Shown one piece after another: positions 15,495-24,270 of a stretch of 64,000 nt of DNA; within the stretch, counting starts at the first letter, position 1, and each line of letters opens with the position of its first letter. Source of the DNA: JBGQOG01 sp052113705 (lineage in GTDB: Bacteria; Pseudomonadota; Alphaproteobacteria; Rhodobacterales; Rhodobacteraceae); the NCBI RefSeq assembly GCF_052113705.1, contig NZ_JBGQOG010000016.1, forward strand, positions 1 to 64,000, given 5' to 3'. Under the pieces are notes generated by a model that saw only the letters and a program-made list of their open reading frames with translations, was not told where the DNA came from and did no database searches. Both the position numbers and the translations under genes were made by a program.

Positions 15495-18295
15495 ATCGAC
15501 GCCGCCTCTTCCCCCGGGCCTGCTGCTGCAAGCGCAACCTCCACGATGGCGGCCACCGTCTGCGTCGTCTGCGTCAAACGCGACTCTAACGCCGCCAGAT
15601 CCGGCGCATCCGCCTCGCGCAGCAGGAACGCCCGCGCGCCCTCGCCGATCTGCTGCATGTCCAGCGGCTTGTCGGTCAAGAGCCGCCCGCCCGCCTGCAG
15701 GCGCCAGAGGAACCGATAGGCCGAGGTCAGCGCCGCCTCCTCCTCGCGCGTGACAAAGCCATGCCGCGCGCCCAGACGCAGCTGCGCCTCAACCCGCCGC
15801 GCGGGCGCGGCTGCACGCAGCGCGAAGCTCTGCGCGAGGAGTTCGATGTCCTGCAACCGCCCCGGCCCGATCTTCGCCTCCCAGGCCCCGTCCGGCGCTT
15901 TCGCGGCAAATATCCGCGCCCGCATCTCGGCCAGATCCGCCATCACACGCGCGCCACCGCCCTTGGCCGCGAGCACGGCCAGCCGCGCCGCCTCGACCTC
16001 CTCGGCCAGATCGGCAGGCCCCGCCACTACCCGCGCCCGGGTCAGCGCCAGATGCTCCCAGGTCCAGGCCTCTTCCATCTGATAGCTGCGGAAGGATTCG
16101 ATCGAGGTCGCCACTGGCCCCTGCCGCCCCGAGGGCCGCAGCCGCATATCCACCTCATAAAGCCGCCCCTCGGCCATCGGCGCCGACACCGCGGTGACCA
16201 GAGCCTGTGTCAGCCGCGCATAATAGGCGCGCGCGGCCAGCGGGCGCGGCCCCTCTGACATGTCCACCCCATCGGGGTCATAGATCACGATCAGATCGAG
16301 GTCAGAGGCCGCGTTCAGCCGCCCGGCCCCCAGGCTGCCCATGCCCACGACCACCGCGCCACGCCCCGGGCAATCCCCATGTTTGCGCGCGAATTCCGCC
16401 CGCACCACCGGCCAGAGCGCCGCCACCGCCGCCGAGGCCAGATCCGAATATTGTTTCGCGATTTCAGCGGCATCCGCGATGCCCCTCAGGTGATGCACCC
16501 CGATGCGGAAATGCCATTCCTTCGACCAGCGCCGCGCGGTGTCCAGCCGCTTTTCATAGTCGGGCTCAGCCTCCAGCGCCGCCGCCAATGTCGCCGTCAG
16601 CGCCACTTCCCCCGGCCAGGGCGCAAAGAAACTCCCGCCCAGCACCGCATCGAGCACGCTGGCATTGCGCGCAAGATAGGCGGCCAGCCCCGGCGCCGTG
16701 CCGCAGATATCGACGATCAGATCGATCAGCGGCGGATGCGCCTCAAAGAGCGAGAAGAGCTGCACCCCGGCGGGCAGACGCGACAGGAATCCATCGAACT
16801 GCCGCAGGGCCTCCTCCGGGTTGGCGGCGCGGGACATGCGGCGGAGGAACTCCGGCTCGACCCGTTTGAAGATCTGCGCCGCGCGGTTCGAGCGCAATGC
16901 CGGATAGCCGCGCCAGCCATCGACCAGCTTGCGCGCGGTGGCGGAAATCTCGGGCCGTGCCGCCGCCTCACCGGGCGCGAAGAAGCCGCCGGTCAGCGCC
17001 TCCACCGCCTCCAGCCGCGCCAGAAGATCGCGCCGCCATTCAGCGGTATCGCCCGCCCCCATCATCCGGGCGATGCGGTCGATCCCCTCCTCGCTTTGCG
17101 GCAAAAGATGCGTCTGCTGGTCGTTGACCATCTGGATCCGGTGCTCCACCTCGCGGTGCGCGCGGTAATGATCGGTCAGTTCCGTGGCAACCTCCGGCGG
17201 CACCCAGCCCTTTTCCGCCAGCACCGCCAGACCGCCACAGGTGGTGCGGTCGCGCAGATCGGGGTCGCGCCCCCCGGCGATCAGCTGCCGGGTCTGGGTG
17301 AAGAACTCAATCTCACGGATGCCACCCTGACCCAGCTTCATGTTATGCCCCGGCAGCCGCAGCGGCCCGTTCAGCCCCTTGTGGTCGCGGATGCGCAGCC
17401 GCATGTCATGCGCATCCTGAATGGCGGCGAAGTCCAGATGCTTGCGCCAGACAAAGGGCGTCAGCCCCTGCAAAAACCGCGCCCCGGCATCCAGATCGCC
17501 GCCGCAGGGCCGCGCCTTGATATAGGCCGCCCGCTCCCAGGTGCGGCCCTCGGCCTCATAATAGGCCTCGGCCGCCGCCATCGAGAGGCAGACCGGCGTT
17601 GACCCCGCATCCGGCCGCAACCGCAGATCGCTGCGAAACACATAGCCCTCGGCGGTCATGTCCGAGAGCAGCGCCGTCATCTTGCGCGCGACCCGGATGA
17701 AGACCGCCCGCGCCTCCATCTGTTCATCGGGCGCATAGCGCGTCTCGTCAAAAAGACAGATGAGGTCGATGTCCGAGGAATAGTTCAGCTCTCCCGCGCC
17801 CATCTTGCCCATGGCAAGCGACACCATCCCGCCCGCCACCGCCGCATCCTCGGGCCCGGCCCCCGGCAATTTGCCGCGGCGGATCTCATCGGCCACCAGC
17901 CGCACCATCGACAGGTGCACGGCGCGGTCCGCCAGCTCTGTCAACGCGCCCGTCACCGCCTCCAGCGGCCAGACGCCGCCGAGATCGGCCAGCGCCGCCA
18001 AGAGGGCCACCCGCCGTTTCGCCTGCCGCAGCCCGGTCGACAGCTGGTCCAGCGGCAAAGCCTCCATCGCGGCCCAGATCTGCGGCAACGCATCCTCGGG
18101 CGCGCCACTCAGCACCGGGCGCAGCCAATCCGCCTCGCGCGCGATCAGCCCCGCCAGATAGGGGCTGCAGCCGGCAGTGCCCGCCAACAGCCCGCGGGTT
18201 TCGGGGGGCAGATCGGCCCAGGCCGCCGCCACCTCTTCGGCGCGCGGCAGGTCAACGGCAATCGGCTGGCGGGTCAGGCGGGATGCAAAATTCAT
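15491..18295 (-). CDS. glnE: Glutamine synthetase adenylyltransferase/deadenylylase
   Basis: A 934-residue bifunctional enzyme that adds AMP to, and removes it from, glutamine synthetase in response to PII and glutamine. Two nucleotidyltransferase domains are present: the N-terminal adenylyl-removing domain with MGAGELNYSSDIDL (about 163-177), and the C-terminal adenylyl-transfer domain with GSLGAGRLNAASDLD (about 648-662). Helical regulatory segments separate them and end the protein. Length and both active sites are normal. It lies head-to-head with ybaK, with an intergenic repeat in the 177-base gap, and is followed by an overlapping small gene. Confidence 0.95.
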   Translation of the reverse strand: MNFASRLTRQPIAVDLPRAEEVAAAWADLPPETRGLLAGTAGCSPYLAGLIAREADWLRPVLSGAPEDALPQIWAAMEALPLDQLSTGLRQAKRRVALLAALADLGGVWPLEAVTGALTELADRAVHLSMVRLVADEIRRGKLPGAGPEDAAVAGGMVSLAMGKMGAGELNYSSDIDLICLFDETRYAPDEQMEARAVFIRVARKMTALLSDMTAEGYVFRSDLRLRPDAGSTPVCLSMAAAEAYYEAEGRTWERAAYIKARPCGGDLDAGARFLQGLTPFVWRKHLDFAAIQDAHDMRLRIRDHKGLNGPLRLPGHNMKLGQGGIREIEFFTQTRQLIAGGRDPDLRDRTTCGGLAVLAEKGWVPPEVATELTDHYRAHREVEHRIQMVNDQQTHLLPQSEEGIDRIARMMGAGDTAEWRRDLLARLEAVEALTGGFFAPGEAAARPEISATARKLVDGWRGYPALRSNRAAQIFKRVEPEFLRRMSRAANPEEALRQFDGFLSRLPAGVQLFSLFEAHPPLIDLIVDICGTAPGLAAYLARNASVLDAVLGGSFFAPWPGEVALTATLAAALEAEPDYEKRLDTARRWSKEWHFRIGVHHLRGIADAAEIAKQYSDLASAAVAALWPVVRAEFARKHGDCPGRGAVVVGMGSLGAGRLNAASDLDLIVIYDPDGVDMSEGPRPLAARAYYARLTQALVTAVSAPMAEGRLYEVDMRLRPSGRQGPVATSIESFRSYQMEEAWTWEHLALTRARVVAGPADLAEEVEAARLAVLAAKGGGARVMADLAEMRARIFAAKAPDGAWEAKIGPGRLQDIELLAQSFALRAAAPARRVEAQLRLGARHGFVTREEEAALTSAYRFLWRLQAGGRLLTDKPLDMQQIGEGARAFLLREADAPDLAALESRLTQTTQTVAAIVEVALAAAGPGEEAASI

Positions 18296-18389
18296 GCCGC
18301 CAGCCTACAGCGCCCAAAGCCAAGGTCAATCGGCCGCCCACAGCCCCACAGTCCCCCGACCGACCCCAGCTTGCGCTTGCCTTCGCCAA

Positions 18390-18424
18390 TTGCTTCGTAG
18401 CAAATATCCCCGCCGGAGGCATCC
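18390..18424 (-). repeat. Third copy of the GGGATATTT...CGAAGCAA repeat
   Basis: On the minus strand this copy matches copy B at 5944-5978 nearly base for base: a GCCTCCGGCGGGGATATTTG block, then CTACGAAGCAA. It stands alone between two divergent genes, so it is not part of a hairpin pair here and cannot be a 3'-end structure for glnE or ybaK. Confidence 0.75.
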
Positions 18425-18472
18425 GCCGCCGCCACAATCGCCAGATCCGACAGAAACCGCGAGAGACTTCAC

Positions 18473-18943
18473 ATGAGCAAGAGCCTGAAACGCGTTGAAA
18501 CCGCTCTGAAAACCAGCGGGATAGAGGTCGAGATCATCACCACCGGTGCGCAAACCCGCACAGCCGAACAGGCCGCCGAAGCCGCGGGCTGTACTGTCGA
18601 CCAGATCGCGAAATCCATCATCTTTCGCGGCGAGACCAGCGGCGAGGTGGTGCTTTTCGTCACCGCAGGCGGCAACCGGGTCTCGGCCGACAAGGCCAGC
18701 GCGGTGGCGGGCGAGGCGCTGGGCAAGGCGGATGCCGCGCTGATCCGCGCCGTCACCGGCTTTGCCATCGGCGGCGTTGCGCCCCTTGGCCATCTCACAC
18801 CTGTCCGCAGTTATCTGGATCCGCGCCTGATGGATTTCACGCAAATCTGGGCCGCCGCGGGTACGCCGCAGCATATTTTCGCCATTGCCCCCGCCGATCT
18901 TCACCGCATCACCGGCGCCGAACTGGCTGATTTCACGGAATAA
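18473..18943 (+). CDS. YbaK/EbsC-type aminoacyl-tRNA deacylase
   Basis: A 156-residue protein of the YbaK/ProX editing fold that hydrolyses mischarged tRNAs (Cys-tRNA-Pro or Ala-tRNA-Pro in studied members). The family pattern is visible: TAEQAAEAAGCTVDQIAKSI with the catalytic-region Lys, then VVLFVTAGGNRVSADK, and the conserved GFAIGGVAPLGH motif (about 99-110). The length is normal for the stand-alone YbaK-like group. Which tRNA is edited cannot be told. ATG 18473 follows a short GAGAG element. Monocistronic, divergent from glnE. Confidence 0.85.
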   Translation: MSKSLKRVETALKTSGIEVEIITTGAQTRTAEQAAEAAGCTVDQIAKSIIFRGETSGEVVLFVTAGGNRVSADKASAVAGEALGKADAALIRAVTGFAIGGVAPLGHLTPVRSYLDPRLMDFTQIWAAAGTPQHIFAIAPADLHRITGAELADFTE

Positions 18944-18985
18944 TTCTGCACCATTCGTGCCAAGGCGGGCGTGGAACCGCCGGTC

Positions 18986-19064
18986 AATGTAAAAAACATT
19001 CACATGCCCCTTGACCTGAAGGCCCGCGATGCCGATCTTGGTTCATGTGAAAGGCATTTACATT
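18986..19064. promoter_or_regulatory. Two facing 21-base elements flanking the DUF2852 promoter
   Basis: The left element (18986-19006) and the right element (19044-19064) are inverted copies matching at 17 of 21 positions: AATGTAAA, five variable bases, then TTCACATG. A -35 box TTGACC (19011-19016) and a weak -10 GATCTT (19034-19039) 17 bases apart lie exactly between them. This arrangement suggests a transcription factor binding both sides of the promoter, possibly by looping. The regulator is not identified. Confidence 0.55.
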
Positions 19065-19112
19065 CGCCGCCACGCCTGACGATCCCTGCAACGCGACCAA
19101 CGGAGTTCGCCC

Positions 19113-19580
19113 ATGTCCGATACCTACATCCCCCATGCTACCGCCGGATCGGGTCCGCGCGGCTGGTTCTCGAAAACCGAAAGCTGGCTTGACGCCCGCG
19201 GCCGCGGTGCCTGGATCGCCCTGATGGTACTGGGTTTCATCTTTGTCTGGCCCCTCGGCCTCGCCCTTCTGGCCTATATGATCTGGAGTAAACGCATGTT
19301 CTCGAAATCTCACCGCGCCCACCGCTATGATCACCCGGCTTTCCGCGGCTGTGGCATGCGCAGCAGCAGCACCGGCAATGCCGCTTTCGACGCCTATAAA
19401 GCCGACACCCTCGCGCGGCTTGAGCGGGAACAGGGCGAATTCGAAGCCTTCCTCGCCCGCCTGCGCGAAAGCCGCGACAAGGCCGAATTCGACCAGTATC
19501 TGGACGAGCGCGCCCATGCTGCCGCCTCGGACACCCCCGATGTGCCGCCCGCCCCGACGGAGCGTGGTGCGCAGTACTGA
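19113..19580 (+). CDS. DUF2852 membrane-associated protein
   Basis: A 155-residue protein with a short N-terminal tail, one strong membrane segment (AWIALMVLGFIFVWPLGLAL, about 33-52) and a cytoplasmic C-terminal part. The C-terminal part contains a helix of coiled-coil character (ADTLARLEREQGEFEAFLAR) and ends in a Pro/Asp-rich tail. This arrangement is that of DUF2852, a family of alphaproteobacteria with no assigned function. The gene stands alone, behind a two-sided operator-like arrangement and before a terminator at 19668-19701, so it is separately regulated. Confidence 0.75.
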   Translation: MSDTYIPHATAGSGPRGWFSKTESWLDARGRGAWIALMVLGFIFVWPLGLALLAYMIWSKRMFSKSHRAHRYDHPAFRGCGMRSSSTGNAAFDAYKADTLARLEREQGEFEAFLARLRESRDKAEFDQYLDERAHAAASDTPDVPPAPTERGAQY

Positions 19581-19667
19581 GGACCCGGCACCGCGCCGAG
19601 GCCGCACAGATGGTGCGGGGCGCCTCCCCCCGGGCCCCGCCCGTCTGATCCGCCCGCAAGGGCGCAG

Positions 19668-19701
19668 CCCCGCCCCGCCTCCCCGGGGCGGGGTTTTCTT
19701 C
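19668..19701 (+). terminator. Intrinsic terminator of the DUF2852 gene
   Basis: CCCCGCCCC and GGGGCGGGG form a 9-bp GC stem with an eight-base loop, followed by TTTTCTT. It lies about 90 bases after the stop. Confidence 0.8.
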
Positions 19702-19733
19702 TCAACCCTGTGACACTTCCCCCCGTAAAGGAC

Positions 19734-19762
19734 TTGGCGGCAGGGCGTGAAGTTGCTAGCCT
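19734..19762 (+). promoter_or_regulatory. Candidate bpt promoter
   Basis: TTGGCG (19734-19739) and TAGCCT (19757-19762) are 17 bases apart and predict a start near 19769, which supports the translational start at 19789/19792 over any upstream start. Confidence 0.4.
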
Positions 19763-19791
19763 GTCACGACATTCCCAGCCCCACAGCGATG

Positions 19792-20631
19792 ATGCGCCAT
19801 TCCCTTCCGCTTGCCCCGCAGTTTTATGTGACGGCTCCCCAGCCCTGCCCCTATCTCGATGGGCGGGCAGAGCGTAAGCTGTTCACCGCATTGCAGGGCG
19901 AAGGTGCGGACAAGCTGAACAATACCCTGTCGCGTCAAGGGTTTCGCCGGTCGCAAAACGTGCTCTATCGCCCCTCTTGCGCCGATTGCGCGGCCTGTAT
20001 GTCGGCGCGGATCCGGGTGGCAGATTTCGTCCCCTCGCGCAGCCAGCGCCGCACGCTCAAGCGCAATGCCGATCTCAAACGCACCGCCACCAGCCCCTGG
20101 GCCACGGAAGAGCAGTTCCAGCTGTTCCGCCGCTATCTCGACAGCCGCCACGCCGATGGCGGCATGTCCGACATGGATATTTTCGAATTCGCCGCGATGA
20201 TCGAAGAGACGCCGGTGAAAAGCCGCGTCGTTGAGTACCGCAGCCAGAGCGCCGAAACCGCGCCCGGCCAGCCGCGTCCGCTGGCGGCCGTCTGCCTGAC
20301 CGATGTGCTCGATGACGGTGTGTCGATGGTCTACAGCTTCTATGAGCCTGACCGGATTGAAGATTCTCTGGGCACCTATCTGATCCTCGACCATGTCGAC
20401 ATCGCCCGGCGGGCCAAATTGCCCTATGTCTATCTGGGCTATTGGGTGCCCGGCAGCCGCAAAATGGGCTATAAGGCGAACTTCTCCGCCTTGGAAATCT
20501 TCAAGGGCGGCGCCTGGCAGCCTCTGGGCGACCCGCAAAGTCATGAGAACGCCATGCACCCGCTCTCGGTGGATCCGATTGCGGAACAGGTGGCGCGGAT
20601 CCATCTGCCCGACGCCCCGACCCGCGCCTGA
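19792..20631 (+). CDS. bpt: Aspartate/glutamate leucyltransferase (arginyltransferase family)
   Basis: A 279-residue cytoplasmic aminoacyl-tRNA-protein transferase of the Bpt type, which adds Leu to proteins with N-terminal Asp or Glu and so marks them for ClpS/ClpAP degradation (N-end rule). The N-terminal ATE domain has LYRPSCADCAACMSARI, with the Cys cluster of the family, and YVTAPQPCPYLDGR. The C-terminal domain has LILDHVDIARRAKLPYVYLG and YWVPGSRKMGYKANF. The conserved sequence starts at MRHSLPLAPQFYV, hence ATG 19792; ATG 19789 directly before it is an alternative. No clear Shine-Dalgarno sequence is seen. Confidence 0.9.
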   Translation: MRHSLPLAPQFYVTAPQPCPYLDGRAERKLFTALQGEGADKLNNTLSRQGFRRSQNVLYRPSCADCAACMSARIRVADFVPSRSQRRTLKRNADLKRTATSPWATEEQFQLFRRYLDSRHADGGMSDMDIFEFAAMIEETPVKSRVVEYRSQSAETAPGQPRPLAAVCLTDVLDDGVSMVYSFYEPDRIEDSLGTYLILDHVDIARRAKLPYVYLGYWVPGSRKMGYKANFSALEIFKGGAWQPLGDPQSHENAMHPLSVDPIAEQVARIHLPDAPTRA

Positions 20632-21008
20632 CCCCGGGGCGGGTGCTGGACCCTCCGTCGATCCGGGCCGCCAAATGTGCCGATAAGGGCCACCAACAGG
20701 CCGGTCGCGGCCGGGCTTGCCGTCGCCCGAACCGTCCCGTTGCCGCTTGCGCGCAGGAGGACGATCCGGCCGCAAAAGCTGCCCCTACGTCAGCGCGTCC
20801 GCAGTGCCAAACCCGCTTGCACTTGCCTGTTTTTCAGGCCGTCCAAAGCGGGATGCCAGATCCGCCTTTTTACAATTAAGTCTTTTTTTGCACAGCCTTA
20901 CGCGTTTATCTGGACAGAGGTTCCCTGCCGTGTAAGATCATTTCGCGACCGGAATTCTGGCAATCAATGCTGTATCCGGACCCGTGGTATTTCTAGGGAG
21001 GAGACCCA
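20632..21008. other. Intergenic upstream of takP
   Basis: The 377 bases hold no convincing gene. The first two-thirds are GC-rich; from about 20865 the sequence turns AT-rich (TTTTTACAATTAAG, then TCTTTTTTTGCAC), which probably contains the takP promoter, but no well-spaced -35/-10 pair stands out. The takP ribosome-binding site GGGAGGAG lies at 20996-21003. Confidence 0.45.
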
Positions 21009-22115
21009 ATGGATCGTCGTTCATTTCTGACCAAAGCAACCGTGGGGGGTGTCGGCGCGGCCGCAGCCAGCACGCTTGCAGCCCCCGCGCTTGCCCAATC
21101 CATGCCGAAAGTGACGTGGCGCCTGACCTCGTCTTTCCCGAAATCGCTCGACACGATCTATGGCGGCGCGGAAGTGCTGTCGAAGATGGTGTCGGAAGCC
21201 ACCGATGGCAATTTCCAGATCCAGGTTTTCGCCGCGGGCGAGCTGGTGCCGGGCCTGCAGGCTGCGGATGCGGCGGCCGATGGCACGGTTGAGGCCTGCC
21301 ACACGGTGGGCTATTACTACTGGGGCAAGGATCCGGCCTGGGCGGTTGCGGCAGCGGTGCCGTTCTCGCTCTCGGCACGCGGCATCAACGCCTGGCACTA
21401 CCACGGCGGCGGCATTGATCTGTACAATGAATTCCTGGCGAAACAGGGTCTCTTCGGTCTGCCGGGCGGCAACACCGGCGTGCAGATGGGCGGCTGGTTC
21501 CGCAAGGAAATCAACACCGTGGAAGACCTGAAGGGTCTGAAAATGCGGGTTGGCGGCTTTGCCGGCAAGGTCATGGAGAAACTCGGCCTGATCCCGCAGC
21601 AGATCGCGGGCGGCGACATCTACCCGTCGCTGGAAAAAGGCACGATCGACGCGGCCGAATGGGTCGGCCCCTATGATGATGAAAAGCTCGGCTTCTACAA
21701 AGTCGCGCCGTACTATTACTACCCGGGTTGGTGGGAAGGTGGCCCGACGGTCCACTTCTTCTTCAACAAGGCGCAGTATGAATCGCTGCCCCCGGCCTAT
21801 GCCGCCCTGCTGCGCACCGCCGCTCAGGCCGCCGATGCCGACATGCTGCAGAAATACGACTACAAGAACCCGGCCGCGCTGAAAACGCTGGTGGCCAATG
21901 GCGCGCAACTGCGTCCCTTCAGCCCGGAAATCCTCACCGCCTGCTTCAACGCGGCGAATGAGGTCTATGCCGAGATGGAAGCCACCAATGAAGAGTTCGC
22001 CAAACTCTGGCAGTCGATCAAGGCCTTCCGTTCGGAAAACTATCTCTGGACGCAGGTGGCCGAGTATAACTACGACACCTTCATGATGATCCAGCAGCGC
22101 AACGGCCAGCTCTGA
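21009..22115 (+). CDS. takP: TRAP transporter solute-binding protein, TakP type
   Basis: A 368-residue periplasmic receptor of a TRAP transporter, very like R. sphaeroides TakP, which binds 2-oxo acids such as pyruvate as a helix-swapped dimer. The N-terminus MDRRSFLTKAT with a following hydrophobic stretch and ALAQ is a twin-arginine signal, so it is exported folded. Conserved blocks include AGELVPGLQAADA, GYYYWGKDP, GGNTGVQMGGWFRKEIN (with the ligand-contacting Arg of the family in RKEIN or MRVGGF), and AEWVGPYDDEKLGFYK. Unusually, the matching permease genes lie downstream on the other strand and converge on it, each unit with its own terminator. Confidence 0.9.
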   Translation: MDRRSFLTKATVGGVGAAAASTLAAPALAQSMPKVTWRLTSSFPKSLDTIYGGAEVLSKMVSEATDGNFQIQVFAAGELVPGLQAADAAADGTVEACHTVGYYYWGKDPAWAVAAAVPFSLSARGINAWHYHGGGIDLYNEFLAKQGLFGLPGGNTGVQMGGWFRKEINTVEDLKGLKMRVGGFAGKVMEKLGLIPQQIAGGDIYPSLEKGTIDAAEWVGPYDDEKLGFYKVAPYYYYPGWWEGGPTVHFFFNKAQYESLPPAYAALLRTAAQAADADMLQKYDYKNPAALKTLVANGAQLRPFSPEILTACFNAANEVYAEMEATNEEFAKLWQSIKAFRSENYLWTQVAEYNYDTFMMIQQRNGQL

Positions 22116-22134
22116 TCTCAGCCCCAACATCGCG

Positions 22135-22163
22135 AAAGGCCCCGGCATTCCGGGGCCTTTTTG
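22135..22163 (+). terminator. Intrinsic terminator of takP
   Basis: A perfect 11-bp stem (AAAGGCCCCGG with CCGGGGCCTTT), loop CATT, followed by further T residues; 20 bases after the stop. Confidence 0.92.
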
Positions 22164-22450
22164 CATTTTGGGCCAGGCGCTGAAAGGTGGCGGCCGATGC
22201 CCTGCCTGCTCCATTTAGACAATCATCTCGCGACAGGTCGGGTTGCCGTTGCGCGGGATGTGCAGGACCAGATCCATCTGCGGCGTCGCGGTCACCATGC
22301 GGCGGCGATTGAAACGGCGGGCCGCACGAAGATTTTCTGCACAGATATCACCAACCCCGTCCCGCAATATCGTGCAACCGTAACCAGTTACCGTGCCAGG
22401 TCAATGCGGGGACACGAGCCGCGAGAGCGGGCGGGACAGCGGCGCGCATG
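22164..22450. other. Intergenic between convergent tak units, no gene seen
   Basis: About 290 bases between the two terminators. A short palindrome GTAACCAGTTAC lies at about 22380-22391. No frame has recognisable protein and no RNA family is evident. Confidence 0.45.
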
Positions 22451-22482
22451 AAAAAACCGGCAGTGTTGCCACTGCCGGTTTT
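22451..22482 (-). terminator. Intrinsic terminator of takQM
   Basis: A perfect 13-bp stem (AAAACCGGCAGTG with CACTGCCGGTTTT), loop of four. The A-run on the plus side is the T-run of the minus transcript. It lies 12 bases after the takM stop. Confidence 0.9.
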
Positions 22483-22494
22483 CGTGTCGTTTTC

Positions 22495-24270
22495 TCAGTT
22501 GCCGATCTTTGGCGGCCCATCGAGCGCGCCGCCCAATCCGCCGCCCAATCCGCCACCCAAACCGGGCGCCGGTGCGGTGCCGGGTGCGGCCCCCGGCGCG
22601 CCCAGCGGGGCCATGCCGCCAAGTCCACCGCCCAAACCACCCATGCCGCCCAGTCCGGGCATATCGGGCAGGGTCATCTGCACCTTCGACGGGTCAATCG
22701 GCGGGCCTTTGTAGTGCATGACCAGCCCCGGGAAGGCGATCACGATCCCAATCATCACGATCTGAATGCACACGAACGGCACCGCGCCCCAATAGATCTG
22801 GCTGGTTTTCACCGGATCGGTCAGCTTGCCGGTCAGCTTGTCGACGAACGGCACCTTTGGCGCGACCGAGCGCAGATAGAACAGCGCAAAGCCAAAGGGC
22901 GGGTGCATGAACGAGGTCTGCATGTTCACGCCCAGGATCACCCCGAACCAGATCAGGTCAATGCCCAGCCGCTCGGCCGCGGGGGCCAGAAGCGGGACGA
23001 TGATGAAGGCCAACTCGAAGAAATCGAGGAAGAAGGCCAGGAAAAACACCAGGAACGAGACCGAGATCAGGAAGCCCAGCTCGCCGCCCGGCAGCGAGGT
23101 CAGCAGATGCTCGACCCAGAGATGGCCGTTCACCCCGTAGAAGGTCAGCGAGAAAACCCGCGCGCCGAGGAGGATGAACATGACAAAGGACGACAGCCGC
23201 GTGGTCGAGGCCAGTGCCGATTTCATCACCTCAAAGTTCAGCCGCCCCTTTGCCGCCGCCAGGATGATCGCGCCCACGGCCCCCATCGCGCCGCCTTCGG
23301 TCGGGGTGGCCACCCCCAGGAAGATGGTGCCGAGCACGAGGAAGATCAGCGCCAGCGGCGGGATCAGCACGATCACCACCTGCTGCGCCAGACGCGAGGT
23401 CAGGTTGATCTTGAGCCCCTTGTCGAGCACCGCCAGCAGATAGACGGCAATCACCGACATGGCCGCCGCCAGGATCCCGGCATTGCTGCCATGATCGTGC
23501 AGCACCCAGTTTTCGGCGGCATAGAAAATCCCCACCGCCAGCAACAGCATCACCAGAAGCGAGGTCACGCCCGAACCGAGGGTGCGCGCCTCTTTCGGCA
23601 GTGCGGGCATCGAATTCGGCCGCAGGATCGACATCACCAGAATATAGCCGAGATAGATCCCGGTCAGGATCATGCCGGGGATCAGCGCGCCTTTGTACAT
23701 ATCGCCCACCGAGCGGCCGAGCTGGTCGGCCAGCACGATCAGCACGAGGCTGGGCGGGATGATCTGCGCCAAAGTGCCCGAGGCCGCGATGACCCCGCTC
23801 GCAATCCGCCGGTCATAGCCATAGCGCAGCATGATCGGCAGCGAGATCAGCCCCATGGCGATCACACTGGCCGCCACAACGCCGGTGGTGGCCGCCAAGA
23901 GCGCGCCCACGATGATCACCGCATAGGCCAGACCGCCGCGCACCGGGCCAAAGAGCTGACCGATGGTGTCGAGAAGGTCCTCGGCCATGCCCGAGCGTTC
24001 GAGCACAATCCCCATGAAGGTAAAGAAGGGGATGGCAAGTAATGTCTCGTTTGAGAGCACCCCCCAGAACCGTTCCGGCATCGCGTTCAGCAAGGGCCAG
24101 GAGAGGTTGATCGAGCCGCCCGACAGCGGCGCCAGCTCAACCCCGATGAAGAAGAAGAGCAGGCCGTTGGCGGCCAGCGCAAAGGCGACCGGATAGCCGA
24201 ACAGCAAAAACGCGATCAGCGACAGGAACATGATCGGCGCCATGTTCTGCGCGATAAGTTCGAGGATCAT
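22495..24270 (-). CDS. takM: TRAP transporter large permease (DctM-type) with Gly-rich tail
   Basis: A 591-residue inner-membrane protein of the TRAP large-subunit family, which moves substrate with a sodium gradient. It has the expected repeated hydrophobic segments and the family motifs AATTGVVAASVIAMGLI, GASGTLAQIIPPS-like (VIAASGTLAQIIPPS) and GVATPTEGGAMGAVGA. Residues to about 530 are typical. The last about 60 residues are unusual: a Gly/Pro/Leu low-complexity tail with GLGGMGGLGGGLGG and GLGGGLGGGLGG runs. It follows takQ with a four-base overlap (24267-24270). The symbol follows the TakP-type receptor next to it. Confidence 0.85.
   Translation of the reverse strand: MILELIAQNMAPIMFLSLIAFLLFGYPVAFALAANGLLFFFIGVELAPLSGGSINLSWPLLNAMPERFWGVLSNETLLAIPFFTFMGIVLERSGMAEDLLDTIGQLFGPVRGGLAYAVIIVGALLAATTGVVAASVIAMGLISLPIMLRYGYDRRIASGVIAASGTLAQIIPPSLVLIVLADQLGRSVGDMYKGALIPGMILTGIYLGYILVMSILRPNSMPALPKEARTLGSGVTSLLVMLLLAVGIFYAAENWVLHDHGSNAGILAAAMSVIAVYLLAVLDKGLKINLTSRLAQQVVIVLIPPLALIFLVLGTIFLGVATPTEGGAMGAVGAIILAAAKGRLNFEVMKSALASTTRLSSFVMFILLGARVFSLTFYGVNGHLWVEHLLTSLPGGELGFLISVSFLVFFLAFFLDFFELAFIIVPLLAPAAERLGIDLIWFGVILGVNMQTSFMHPPFGFALFYLRSVAPKVPFVDKLTGKLTDPVKTSQIYWGAVPFVCIQIVMIGIVIAFPGLVMHYKGPPIDPSKVQMTLPDMPGLGGMGGLGGGLGGMAPLGAPGAAPGTAPAPGLGGGLGGGLGGALDGPPKIGN

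Noticed and set aside
18986..19064. PpsR/CrtJ-type site (TGT N12 ACA) in the DUF2852 promoter
   Set aside because: The two elements have TGT and ACA separated by 11, not 12, bases, and no photosynthesis gene is in the window.
20677..21030. Plus-strand frame of 117 residues running into takP
   Set aside because: It crosses the takP ribosome site and start in another frame and has no recognisable sequence.
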